DNA from: Chthonomonas sp. UBA2391
GTDB taxonomy: Bacteria > Armatimonadota > Fimbriimonadia > Fimbriimonadales > Fimbriimonadaceae
Assembly: GCA_002343825.1 (NCBI GenBank)
Contig: DDSL01000080.1
Span: forward strand, 1-22,767
Reading direction: 5' to 3'
Length of the DNA stretch: 22,767 nucleotides
The first letter of the stretch is position 1; the number at the start of each line of letters is the position of its first letter. The position numbers and the translations under genes were made by a program. A model generated the notes under the pieces. That model was given only the letters and a program-made list of their open reading frames with translations, did no database searches and was not told where the DNA came from. Shown piece after piece: positions 7,837-14,635 of the stretch.

Positions 7837-8197
7837 TCGGTGCCGCCTTCTTTGCAGACGATTGTGCCCTAAGGAGGGATTGCTCTTCCTCCACGGCTGT
7901 GATCATCGCAGCCGCGCCCATCACTTGTGCGACCACGAATCCGGATCCGAGCAGGGTAACCAGGATCCACGCCCAAGGGACGAGCTGCCCTTCCCGAACG
8001 CCGCCATTCATCCCGATCAAGGCGAGGCCCCCGGTGAGCAGAATCATGGCCCCGATGAGGCCCACTGAGCCGATCAGAACTCTGGCCCGGCGAGAAAGAC
8101 CCTTCATCCGAGCGTAGATCACCTCATTCTTGCGCCGCATCCCCCATCCGAGCGCAATCCAGAAGATAAAGCATATTGCCCCCTGGGTCCAAATCAT
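7784..8197 (-). CDS. Small integral membrane protein, unknown function
   Basis: No family was recognised. The protein is 137 residues from the ATG at 8197. It has three hydrophobic segments: residues about 5-20 (QGAICFIFWIALGWG), 38-60 (VLIGSVGLIGAMILLTGGLA) and 73-95 (WAWILVTLLGSGFVVAQVMG). A polar cytoplasmic-looking tail follows (EEEQSLLRAQSSAKKAAPNE). The frame opens further upstream at a TTG (8245). The ATG at 8197 is preferred because the upstream 16 residues are basic and a TAACCT box lies 7 bases before it. It overlaps the start of the secreted helical protein by 53 bases and points away from phoU. Confidence 0.7.
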   Translation of the reverse strand: MIWTQGAICFIFWIALGWGMRRKNEVIYARMKGLSRRARVLIGSVGLIGAMILLTGGLALIGMNGGVREGQLVPWAWILVTLLGSGFVVAQVMGAAAMITAVEEEQSLLRAQSSAKKAAPNEDQTDSIPDPSEPRSV

Positions 8198-8210
8198 TCC
8201 CGTGAGGTTA
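8195..8210 (-). promoter_or_regulatory. Possible leaderless-type -10 box for the small membrane protein
   Basis: On the minus strand TAACCT (8205-8210) is followed by 7 bases and ATG (8197-8195). It fits the spacing seen at other genes here, but the hexamer is weak. Confidence 0.3.
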
Positions 8211-8291
8211 CCCGTCACCCGGCCAAGACGAAGTTTGAATAACAATCCGGCCTACTGCGCGATTTTAGTCAAGATTCGAACGTCTTTAGGG

Positions 8292-8317
8292 TATACTTAG
8301 AAGTTCTAAAGAAGATG
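8292..8317 (+). promoter_or_regulatory. -10 box and short leader of phoU
   Basis: TATACT at 8292-8297 lies 17 bases before the ATG at 8315, implying a leader of only about 10 bases. AAAGAAG just before the ATG is a poor ribosome-binding site. No Pho-box-like repeat was noticed in the 100 bases upstream. Confidence 0.45.
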
Positions 8318-8980
8318 ACATTACGCGGTTACTTTGATGACCGCCTTCGCGATCTCCAATCCCAAATCGTTCGGATGGCTTCGGTCTCGAACGAGATGAT
8401 CGAAAGAGCCATTGAGGCCGCCACGACGGGAAATGTTTCCCGGGCCCAGGAAGTAATCCACCAAGACGACCATGTGGATGACCTGGAACAAAAGGTGATC
8501 CGCGAGACGGTGCTGTTGGTCATGCGGGAAATGCCGGTGGCCAGGGATCTCAGGGTCCTCACCTCGACTCTAGGCGTGATCGGCGAAATCGAAAAGATTG
8601 CCGATGACGCGGTCAAGCTCGCCCGTCGATCCATCACGCTCGGCAACCGCTTTCCAGGCGAACTTCGAACCTCACTGATCGAGATGGGGGTTGCTTCACG
8701 ACGGTCGCTGGCGAATGCTACCAAGCTCTACACCGAGTACGAACCGGAGCTTGCGCAAACCGTCATCGCCGATGACGACACGATCGACACGCTCTACACG
8801 CTGGCTTGTGCCCGAATAGTGGACCTCATGCGCCAAGATCCCGACCGGATTGAGGACTACCTGAGCACGATGCAGATGTTCCACGCCCTAGAGCACATCG
8901 CCGATCGAAGTGTGGCTGTCGCAAAGCGCCTGCGACTACATTACGAAAACTTTGAGTCCGACGGCGTCTCCGACAGCTGA
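8315..8980 (+). CDS. phoU: PhoU-family phosphate signalling protein
   Basis: PhoU links the Pst phosphate transporter to the PhoR/PhoB two-component system and represses phosphate uptake when phosphate is plentiful. The 221-residue protein has the two three-helix repeats of the family, each with its metal-binding acidic signature. The first runs through DDHVDDLEQKVIRETVLLVM to GEIEKIADDAVKLARR, and the second through DDDTIDTLY to FHALEHIADRSVAVAKR. No pst, phoR or phoB gene is in the window, so this may be a stand-alone PhoU, possibly paired with another phosphate transporter. Its last 40 bases overlap the convergent CorC-family gene. Confidence 0.93.
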   Translation: MTLRGYFDDRLRDLQSQIVRMASVSNEMIERAIEAATTGNVSRAQEVIHQDDHVDDLEQKVIRETVLLVMREMPVARDLRVLTSTLGVIGEIEKIADDAVKLARRSITLGNRFPGELRTSLIEMGVASRRSLANATKLYTEYEPELAQTVIADDDTIDTLYTLACARIVDLMRQDPDRIEDYLSTMQMFHALEHIADRSVAVAKRLRLHYENFESDGVSDS

Positions 8981-10245
8981 ATCCCGATGCGCGTGATGCG
9001 GCGTCGGGCCATGTTCTCCACCCTCAGTCGCCCGAAAGGCATCTCCACAAAGTCGCCCAGCTTGGGAACGCGCTCAAGCTGGTCGACCACGATCTGGGCC
9101 AGGGTTTCGGTGGAAACGGTCCCGTCCTCGGCTTCGCGGTCCAGAAAGTCGAGTAACTCGTCCATTCGAACATCAGCTCGCGCACTGAGTCGGTGATCGC
9201 TGATTCGTTCAATGGCGGGGCGATCGGCTTCGTGTTGGTCATCGAGTTCGCCGAAGACCTCTTCAACGAGATCTTCGAGAGTCACCAAACCCGAGGTCCC
9301 ACCGTATTCGTCCACCACGATCACCATGTGAGTCCGCTCCTCGCGCATCAGGTTTACGAGCTTGCTCAGCTTGAGATTTTCGGGCACGACGGGAACCTGC
9401 CGAAGGATGCTGTCAAGGCTAAACTCCGGGTTGTCCATCTGAGCCAAGAGCTCGCGAACATAGAGCACCCCTACGATGTCATCCAAGTCCCCCCGGCAAA
9501 CCGGGACCCGGCTGTGGTTGGTCTTCAACAGCTTCGAGATCAGCTCCTCGCGTGGCGTGTCGTAGTTGATCCACTTCATATCCAACCGGTGGACCATGAC
9601 GTCGGCAGTATCGAGCTCGTCGAAGCGCAAAGCACGAGTGACGACCTGGGCCTGGACCTCGTCGTAGGGACCTTCGGTGATGTGGCCCCGAACCAACAGC
9701 GCCAGTTCCTCCTTCCCGATGATCTGCTCATCCGACCCGGTGACCTCGATCCGAAACGGCTTCAAGAGGAGCTTGGCCAAGATCTGCACGATCCACACCA
9801 GGGGACTAAATACTGGGACCACGAAGCGGAGCGGCTTCACGAGAGCCAGCGCGACCCGATCGGTGTACTTGAGGGTCACGTACTTTGGCGCTAGCTCCGA
9901 CGTTACGACAAAGAGGATCGTGACGAGGAGAACGCTCAGCAGACCGGCGGCCTTTCCGAGGGCCGGCCCCAGAAGTGCGCTAAACCACCCTGTGATCAAA
10001 GGCTCGGCGATCGCCCCCATCCCGATACCGCACATCGTGATGGCGACTTGGATCCCGGCCAGGTACCAGGGGAGGTTATCCAGAACCTGTAGCAGAGACT
10101 TGGCTGCCCCGCTTCCCCGTCGTGCCATCGACTCGATCCTGGACCGGCGCGTGCCGACCAAGGAATACTCGGCCGCCACGAAGAAGGCCGAAAGAACCGT
10201 TATGAGTAGGGTTAGCAGGATCGAAACCTGCCACTGATCTCCCAT
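8941..10245 (-). CDS. CorC/HlyC-family (CNNM-type) membrane protein with CBS domains
   Basis: This is an integral membrane protein of the hemolysin C/CorC family, implicated in magnesium or divalent-cation efflux. An N-terminal DUF21/CNNM transmembrane domain (residues about 1-190) has several hydrophobic helices (VSILLTLLITVLSAFFVAAE; AAGLLSVLLVTILFVVTSEL). A CBS pair spans about 205-330 (VMVHRLDMKWINYDTPREEL; HMVIVVDEYGGTSGLVTLED). A C-terminal CorC_HlyC domain covers about 345-425 (LSARADVRMDELLDFL; LGDFVEMPFGRLRVENM). At 434 residues it is full length. It starts 39 bases after the PrcB-like gene but has its own TACTAT box 8 bases before the ATG. Its 3' end overlaps phoU by 40 bases. Confidence 0.93.
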   Translation of the reverse strand: MGDQWQVSILLTLLITVLSAFFVAAEYSLVGTRRSRIESMARRGSGAAKSLLQVLDNLPWYLAGIQVAITMCGIGMGAIAEPLITGWFSALLGPALGKAAGLLSVLLVTILFVVTSELAPKYVTLKYTDRVALALVKPLRFVVPVFSPLVWIVQILAKLLLKPFRIEVTGSDEQIIGKEELALLVRGHITEGPYDEVQAQVVTRALRFDELDTADVMVHRLDMKWINYDTPREELISKLLKTNHSRVPVCRGDLDDIVGVLYVRELLAQMDNPEFSLDSILRQVPVVPENLKLSKLVNLMREERTHMVIVVDEYGGTSGLVTLEDLVEEVFGELDDQHEADRPAIERISDHRLSARADVRMDELLDFLDREAEDGTVSTETLAQIVVDQLERVPKLGDFVEMPFGRLRVENMARRRITRIGIQLSETPSDSKFS

Positions 10246-10259
10246 GCCCCTCTATAGTA
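10243..10259 (-). promoter_or_regulatory. Leaderless-type -10 box for the CorC-family gene
   Basis: On the minus strand TACTAT (10259-10254) is followed by 8 bases and the ATG (10245-10243). The intervening AGAGGGG is too close to the ATG to be a well-placed ribosome-binding site if transcription starts there. Confidence 0.45.
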
Positions 10260-10284
10260 GCAGAGTCACGGGGTGTCGGCCAAC

Positions 10285-11211
10285 TTATCGGATCGTGCGC
10301 GTCGCCACCCAGTGGAATATCGGACGAGTGTTGGATCTCGGAATCGAAATCGTCACGAAGGGACTCGTATTGACAAATCGACTCGTGAGGGGATTTTCGA
10401 CAGAGTAGAGAATCTGAATCGTCCCGAAGCGGTTACCGAGCACTCTTTCCACCACGACTCCGAATCCCTCGCCGGCTTTCGCCCCGAGATGGATCGCGGC
10501 GACGGCCTCGCGGTTCCAGTTGATCCCGAGGTCATCGTAGTCGTTCACGTTCCGGTTGAGGACCCTTGTCCAGTAACTCTGGAACTCGGTCCGGTTCCGA
10601 ATCCAATACTGAGTTGCCGAGAGGGGTGCACTCTGCTCCCCGAAAAGCAGTGTTTCCCATTCGAGTTCAAACGCTCCACAAGCGGTGCAGCATCCGCACG
10701 GCTTGAAGCTCGAACAACCGGGCAAAGGCTGGAATCCTTGTGCCCCGCCGACCTGGTTTCGCCATGAAACGGAGGGTCGCCCCGCCGTGCGTTCAACCCG
10801 TACTGCCACAAATGGGTAGGTGATGGCCTGAGAGACAACTTCATTACGGCCTGGAGTCTGAATCACCGCGGAAATGCGAAGTTGGCCGGCGAAGACGTCC
10901 ATCGTCTCGACATAGACTCGGAATCCACCGCTGGCTTGCTTACCTAGATGCAGAACGATCACCTTTTCTTTGGTGAAGTCGATTTCTCGGGGCGCACGAC
11001 TCACGGGTTGACCAGTCAACTTCGACCAGTACTGTTCGAACTGCCCGGCGGTTTGAAGTTCCACAACCTTCTGAGCAGGCTCGGCGATCTGGCTATTGCT
11101 CCCTTCCAAATAGGTCGACCACCGGACGGGTTCACCTCGCATCGTCTGGGAACCGACGGCCCACCCGGTCATCCAGGTCACCAAAAGAAAGAGGAAGAAG
11201 GCCGCACGCAT
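10285..11211 (-). CDS. Secreted protein with two PrcB-like domains
   Basis: A signal peptide or N-terminal anchor (MRAAFFLFLLVTWMTGWAVG) precedes two related halves. The first (about residues 50-150) contains FEQYWSKLTG, IDFTKEKVIVLHLGKQASGG and ITYPFVAVRVER. The second (about 205-305) contains FQSYWTRVLN, INWNREAVAAIHLGAKAGEG and PFVTISIPRS. The pattern of a 'YW...L' helix, 'D/NW..E.V...LG...GG/GF', and a closing 'PF/YV.(I/V).(I/V)' strand matches the C-terminal domain of PrcB, a partner of a secreted spirochaete protease; this is remote recognition. Between the halves lies a five-cysteine linker (CSSFKPCGCCTAC) that could bind metal or form disulfides. No protease gene is adjacent. It is divergent from comEA, with an 81-base shared intergenic region. 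Confidence 0.72.
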   Translation of the reverse strand: MRAAFFLFLLVTWMTGWAVGSQTMRGEPVRWSTYLEGSNSQIAEPAQKVVELQTAGQFEQYWSKLTGQPVSRAPREIDFTKEKVIVLHLGKQASGGFRVYVETMDVFAGQLRISAVIQTPGRNEVVSQAITYPFVAVRVERTAGRPSVSWRNQVGGAQGFQPLPGCSSFKPCGCCTACGAFELEWETLLFGEQSAPLSATQYWIRNRTEFQSYWTRVLNRNVNDYDDLGINWNREAVAAIHLGAKAGEGFGVVVERVLGNRFGTIQILYSVENPLTSRFVNTSPFVTISIPRSNTRPIFHWVATRTIR

Positions 11212-11292
11212 ATCTATACCGACGAATTTTGTGCCTCCTCGTTATCATTTTCCTAAAGGAGAACGCAGGCTCCAGGGAGAAATTGATCCCAC

Positions 11293-11931
11293 ATGAGTTG
11301 GCAGACGGGAAACAGGCGCAAGTCGGTTGGCTTGATCGGAGGGGTCGTAGCGGCCGGGCTCCTCGGTGGATATGGGATCTTGAACAAGAACCAATCCGCC
11401 CCGGTTCTTCGCTTGTCAGGCGAAGGCACTCCGGTGGCCAGAACCATCCTGGTGGACCTGCGGGGGGCCGTCGCGCGTCCGGCGGTCTACAAGTTGCCCG
11501 AAGGTTCTCGGCTCCAAGATCTCCTCAAGACCGCGGGAGGATGCACCCGAGAAGCCGATCAGTCCCAACTTAACCTGGCCGATCCTCTGGTCGATGGTTG
11601 CCGAGTAACGATTCCCGACTTGACCGGTAGCAATTCCGAGCCCATTATCCAGTTGCCCCACATGGCCCAGAAGACCGTGAGCCGCAGCAAAACCGGTGGT
11701 GTTCGGCGAGAGAGCGGGCCCAAGCAGGCTCCATCTCCCGGCTCCATCAACATCAACATGGCCTCGGCAGCCGAGTTGGAGGAACTCCCCGGGATCGGAC
11801 CCGCCATGGCGCAGCGAATCATCACTGCCCGAGGTCAGCTCGGCGGCTTCCGGACGATCGAACAACTTCTGGATGTGAAGGGAATCGGAGAAAAGACGCT
11901 GGCCAAACTTCGTCCCTATATACGCCTGTGA
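11293..11931 (+). CDS. comEA: ComEA-family DNA-uptake/competence protein
   Basis: ComEA binds incoming double-stranded DNA outside the cytoplasmic membrane during transformation. The protein has one N-terminal membrane anchor (residues about 13-32, VGLIGGVVAAGLLGGYGIL). An SLBB domain spans about 50-115 (VDLRGAVARPAVYKLPEGSR; LVDGCRVTIPDL). A Ser/Lys/Pro-rich linker follows, then a C-terminal double helix-hairpin-helix DNA-binding domain at about 148-212 (INMASAAELEELPGIGPAMA; GFRTIEQLLDVKGIGEKTL). Length (212) and domain order are standard. A purine-rich GGGAGAAA lies 12-20 bases before the ATG and is not ideally spaced. ComEC is not in the window. Its stop codon overlaps the GTG start of the next gene (GTGA), implying coupling. 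Confidence 0.93.
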   Translation: MSWQTGNRRKSVGLIGGVVAAGLLGGYGILNKNQSAPVLRLSGEGTPVARTILVDLRGAVARPAVYKLPEGSRLQDLLKTAGGCTREADQSQLNLADPLVDGCRVTIPDLTGSNSEPIIQLPHMAQKTVSRSKTGGVRRESGPKQAPSPGSININMASAAELEELPGIGPAMAQRIITARGQLGGFRTIEQLLDVKGIGEKTLAKLRPYIRL

Positions 11932-12494
11932 ACTGGACGGACTACTATCTCGCCAAGCGGACGGAACCGCTCCACCCACTTTTCGACATTTTGGAGCCCC
12001 TCTTGCCCAGCCCGGGCCTGGCCTATGACCTCGGTTGTGGGCAGGGCAAGGCGACGCTATGGTTGGCTGATAAAGGCTGGGACGTCGTCGCCGTCGACCA
12101 AGAGCCTGAGGGCTTGCAAGAGCTTCAGGATCGCCTCCCGCCCGAATCGAAGGTCGAGCTGATTCGGTCTCCGATGGAATCTGTCGTGCTCAACCCTTGT
12201 GATCTCGTACTCATGAATTTCTCCTGGTTCTTTGTTCCCGAGCCGGGCTTCAGCCAGATCGGAGCCCAGTGGCAGGCGGCGATCCGGCCAGGAGGACTCT
12301 GGATGGGCCAGATTTTGGGTCCCGAGGACTCATGGGTCGAGCGGGGCTACACCACTCGAACTCGGGCCGAGGTGGAAGCCCTCTTCGAGCGATGGAAGTT
12401 GCACCACTTGGAAGAGGTCTGCCGAGCGGGCAAGACGGTGACCGGAGACTCCAAGCATTGGCACGTCTTTCACGTTTTGGCGCAGCGCTGCTGA
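11928..12494 (+). CDS. Class I SAM-dependent methyltransferase
   Basis: This is a small Rossmann-fold methyltransferase of the kind related to TehB/UbiE, with unknown substrate. Motif I is YDLGCGQGKATLWLADKG, followed by the acidic motif II VVAVDQEPEG. The later DLVLMNFSWFFVPEPGF and IRPGGLWMGQILGPEDSW stretches correspond to motifs IV and V-VI. The protein is 188 residues with no signal or membrane segment. The start is a GTG that overlaps the comEA stop codon (GTGA). No alternative ATG is near, so translation probably depends on comEA. The chemistry is assured, but its link to competence is only positional. Confidence 0.85.
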   Translation: MNWTDYYLAKRTEPLHPLFDILEPLLPSPGLAYDLGCGQGKATLWLADKGWDVVAVDQEPEGLQELQDRLPPESKVELIRSPMESVVLNPCDLVLMNFSWFFVPEPGFSQIGAQWQAAIRPGGLWMGQILGPEDSWVERGYTTRTRAEVEALFERWKLHHLEEVCRAGKTVTGDSKHWHVFHVLAQRC

Positions 12495-12531
12495 AACCTC
12501 GATGGGCCGTGCTACGACTTCTCGGACGCGG

Positions 12532-12549
12532 TAACCTCGGCTGGTAATG
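12532..12549 (+). promoter_or_regulatory. Possible leaderless-type -10 box for purM
   Basis: TAACCT at 12532-12537 is followed by 9 bases and the ATG at 12547. The hexamer is weak and the spacing is at the long end of the pattern seen here. Confidence 0.3.
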
Positions 12550-13587
12550 TCCGACCAACCGCTGACCTATCAGCAGGCAGGCGTCGATATCGACGAAGCC
12601 CAGCGAGCCCTCCGGGCGGTTCTCCCCGGCATCCGGTCTACCCACGATGAAAACGTTGTGGGCGGCATCGGCGGCTTCGGCGCCCTCTATGCCGCCCAAC
12701 TGGGAGAGATGACTCAACCCCTCTTGGTGAGCAGTATAGACGGCGTCGGAACCAAGACCAAAGTGGCGGCGATGGCGGGCGAGTTTGGAGGTTTGGGCCA
12801 TGACATCGTGAACCACTGTGTCAACGATATCTTGTGCCAGGGGGCGAGGCCGCTCTTCTTCCTTGATTACTATGGTTGCTCCTCCTTCCAGGGCCCGGTC
12901 TTTGAGGCCGTAGTCGGTGGAATGAGCGAGGCGTGTCGGGCGATTGGGTGTTCGCTTATCGGAGGCGAGACAGCTGAGATGCCGGGGGTCTATCACGACG
13001 ACGAAATCGACATCGTGGGGGCCATCGTCGGGGTCGTCGACGCCGAACGGAAGCTCCCGCGGAGCAAAGCCCAAGCTGGAGACCTTGTGGTCGGAATCGC
13101 GAGTAGCGGCCTCCACACCAACGGCTATTCCCTGGCGCGTCGGGCGCTCTTCGAGAAGGCTGGATTCTCGATTCGGGACACGATGGAGGGGCTAGGAAGC
13201 ACGTTGGGCGAGGAATTGCTCCGCCCCCACCGATGCTATTTCAACAGCGTCTATCCGCTGATTCAAGAACTCCCAGAGATCTATGCCGCGGCCCACATCA
13301 CCGGGGGAGGATTCTTCGACAACATCCCTCGAGTGCTCCCCAGCAATCTGCGCGTCATTATCGACCGGCGTAGCTGGACGCCACTCCCGATCTTCCAGCT
13401 GATTCAGCAGTACGGCGAGATCCCGTGGCAAGAGATGTACCGAGCCTTCAATATGGGCATCGGAATGGTCTTGCTGGTGGGCCGCGAATATGCAAGTATC
13501 GTCGTACAACGCCTGAATCAAAGCGGCGAAATTGCGGCCGTGATTGGGGAGATGCAACAGGGACCACAAGAAGTCCAGGTTGTCTAG
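12547..13587 (+). CDS. purM: Phosphoribosylformylglycinamidine cyclo-ligase (AIR synthetase)
   Basis: PurM catalyses the ATP-dependent closure of FGAM to aminoimidazole ribonucleotide, step five of purine synthesis in the cytoplasm. Family signatures are present in order: YQQAGVDIDEAQRAL at the N terminus, SSIDGVGTKTKVAAM, GHDIVNHCVNDILCQGARPL with FFLDYYG, GCSLIGGETAEMPGVYHDDE, then GIASSGLHTNGYSLAR and HITGGGFFDNIPRVLP. Length (346) matches the bacterial enzyme. No other pur gene is in the window, so the pathway genes are scattered. It ends 21 bases before pdxS, whose promoter overlaps the end of this gene's flank. Confidence 0.97.
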   Translation: MSDQPLTYQQAGVDIDEAQRALRAVLPGIRSTHDENVVGGIGGFGALYAAQLGEMTQPLLVSSIDGVGTKTKVAAMAGEFGGLGHDIVNHCVNDILCQGARPLFFLDYYGCSSFQGPVFEAVVGGMSEACRAIGCSLIGGETAEMPGVYHDDEIDIVGAIVGVVDAERKLPRSKAQAGDLVVGIASSGLHTNGYSLARRALFEKAGFSIRDTMEGLGSTLGEELLRPHRCYFNSVYPLIQELPEIYAAAHITGGGFFDNIPRVLPSNLRVIIDRRSWTPLPIFQLIQQYGEIPWQEMYRAFNMGIGMVLLVGREYASIVVQRLNQSGEIAAVIGEMQQGPQEVQVV

Positions 13588-13596
13588 ACCCAAAGG

Positions 13597-13611
13597 TATA
13601 CTTTCTTCATG
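13597..13611 (+). promoter_or_regulatory. Leaderless-type -10 box for pdxS
   Basis: TATACT at 13597-13602 is followed by exactly 6 bases and the ATG at 13609, so +1 would be the A of the start codon. There is no Shine-Dalgarno in the 6 bases. Confidence 0.6.
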
Positions 13612-14523
13612 CTAGAAGGGTTCACCGACTCTGCCTCCCGCAATGCCAAGAAGACTTGGCGGGAGAAAGTAGGGCTCGCTGAGATGTTGAAAGGCGGCGT
13701 CATCATGGACGTCGTTAACGCCGAACAAGCAAGGATTGCTGAAGACTCCGGCGCAGTTGCCGTCATGGCTCTGGAGCGCGTTCCCGCCGACATCCGGCGC
13801 GATGGCGGAGTCGCTCGAATGAGCGATCCTGAACTCATCCAGGGAATTCAGGCCACGGTCAGCATTCCGGTCATGGCCAAGTGCCGCATCGGCCACTTTG
13901 CCGAAGCTCAGATTCTTGAGGCTCTTGAAGTGGACTTCATCGACGAGAGCGAAGTCCTTACCCCGGCCGATCACGAGAACCACGTCGATAAGCATGCCTT
14001 CACGGTTCCGTTCGTCTGCGGCGCGCGCAATCTCGGGGAGGCCCTCCGCCGATGCGCCGAGGGCGCGGCCATGATTCGAACCAAGGGCGAAGCCGGAACC
14101 GGCGACGTCGTGGAAGCGGTCCGCCACATGCGCACGATCATGAAGGAGATCCGAGTCGTGCAGAACGCTCGCGAGGACGAGCTCTTCGTGCTGGCCAAGG
14201 AGCACCAGGCCCCACTCGAACTCATCCGCGAAGTTCATGCCACTGGCAAGCTCCCCGTCCCGAACTTTAGCGCCGGAGGAATCGCCACTCCCGCCGATGC
14301 CTCGCTCATGATGCAACTCGGAGCCGAGACCGTCTTTGTGGGAAGCGGAATCTTCAAGTCTGGCGACCCCGTTCGACGCGCCAAGGCGATCGTCGAATCG
14401 GTACTGTTCTACAAGGAACCCAAGAAGTTGGCCGAAATCAGCCGCAACCTGGGCGAACCGATGGTCGGGATCAACTGCGACTCGCTGAGCGAGCGCGAGC
14501 TCTTGGCCACCCGCGGTTGGTAA
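13609..14523 (+). CDS. pdxS: Pyridoxal 5'-phosphate synthase, PdxS (Pdx1) lyase subunit
   Basis: PdxS builds pyridoxal phosphate directly from ribose 5-phosphate, glyceraldehyde 3-phosphate and ammonia. The ammonia is normally supplied by the glutaminase PdxT in a 12+12 complex. Conservation is very high: VMAKCRIGHFAEAQILEAL with catalytic Lys91, DESEVLTPADHENHVDKH, AAMIRTKGEAGTGDVVEAVR with the second Lys at 159, and AGGIATPADASLMMQLGAET near the end. The 68-residue gap between the two lysines is the same as in B. subtilis (Lys81 and Lys149); the numbering shift reflects an N terminus about 10 residues longer (MLEGFTDSASRNAKKTW). No pdxT follows; instead a strong terminator closes the unit. 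Confidence 0.98.
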   Translation: MLEGFTDSASRNAKKTWREKVGLAEMLKGGVIMDVVNAEQARIAEDSGAVAVMALERVPADIRRDGGVARMSDPELIQGIQATVSIPVMAKCRIGHFAEAQILEALEVDFIDESEVLTPADHENHVDKHAFTVPFVCGARNLGEALRRCAEGAAMIRTKGEAGTGDVVEAVRHMRTIMKEIRVVQNAREDELFVLAKEHQAPLELIREVHATGKLPVPNFSAGGIATPADASLMMQLGAETVFVGSGIFKSGDPVRRAKAIVESVLFYKEPKKLAEISRNLGEPMVGINCDSLSERELLATRGW

Positions 14524-14542
14524 ACCGTCGCGACACACGATC

Positions 14543-14580
14543 ACGAGGTTGTTCACCATTTGGTGAACAACCTCGTTTCT
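14543..14580 (+). terminator. Strong Rho-independent terminator after pdxS
   Basis: A near-perfect 16-base-pair stem (14543-14558 with 14561-14576, core GAGGTTGTTCACCA) closes on a tight loop and is followed by TTTCTGT. The stem starts 19 bases after the pdxS stop codon. Confidence 0.9.
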
Positions 14581-14635
14581 GTATCTGGAATCTGGACAAG
14601 GACGCGACGAACCTAGCATCCGCCAAAATAGAGCC

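Noticed and set aside
8198..8245. TTG start at 8245 for the small membrane protein
   Set aside because: The added 16 residues are basic and uninformative, and the ATG at 8197 has a suitably placed TAACCT box; it is not fully excluded.
11211..11220. TATAGAT directly before the PrcB-like gene's ATG as a leaderless promoter
   Set aside because: Only one base separates TATAGA from the ATG, so transcription would begin inside the gene and remove the start codon.
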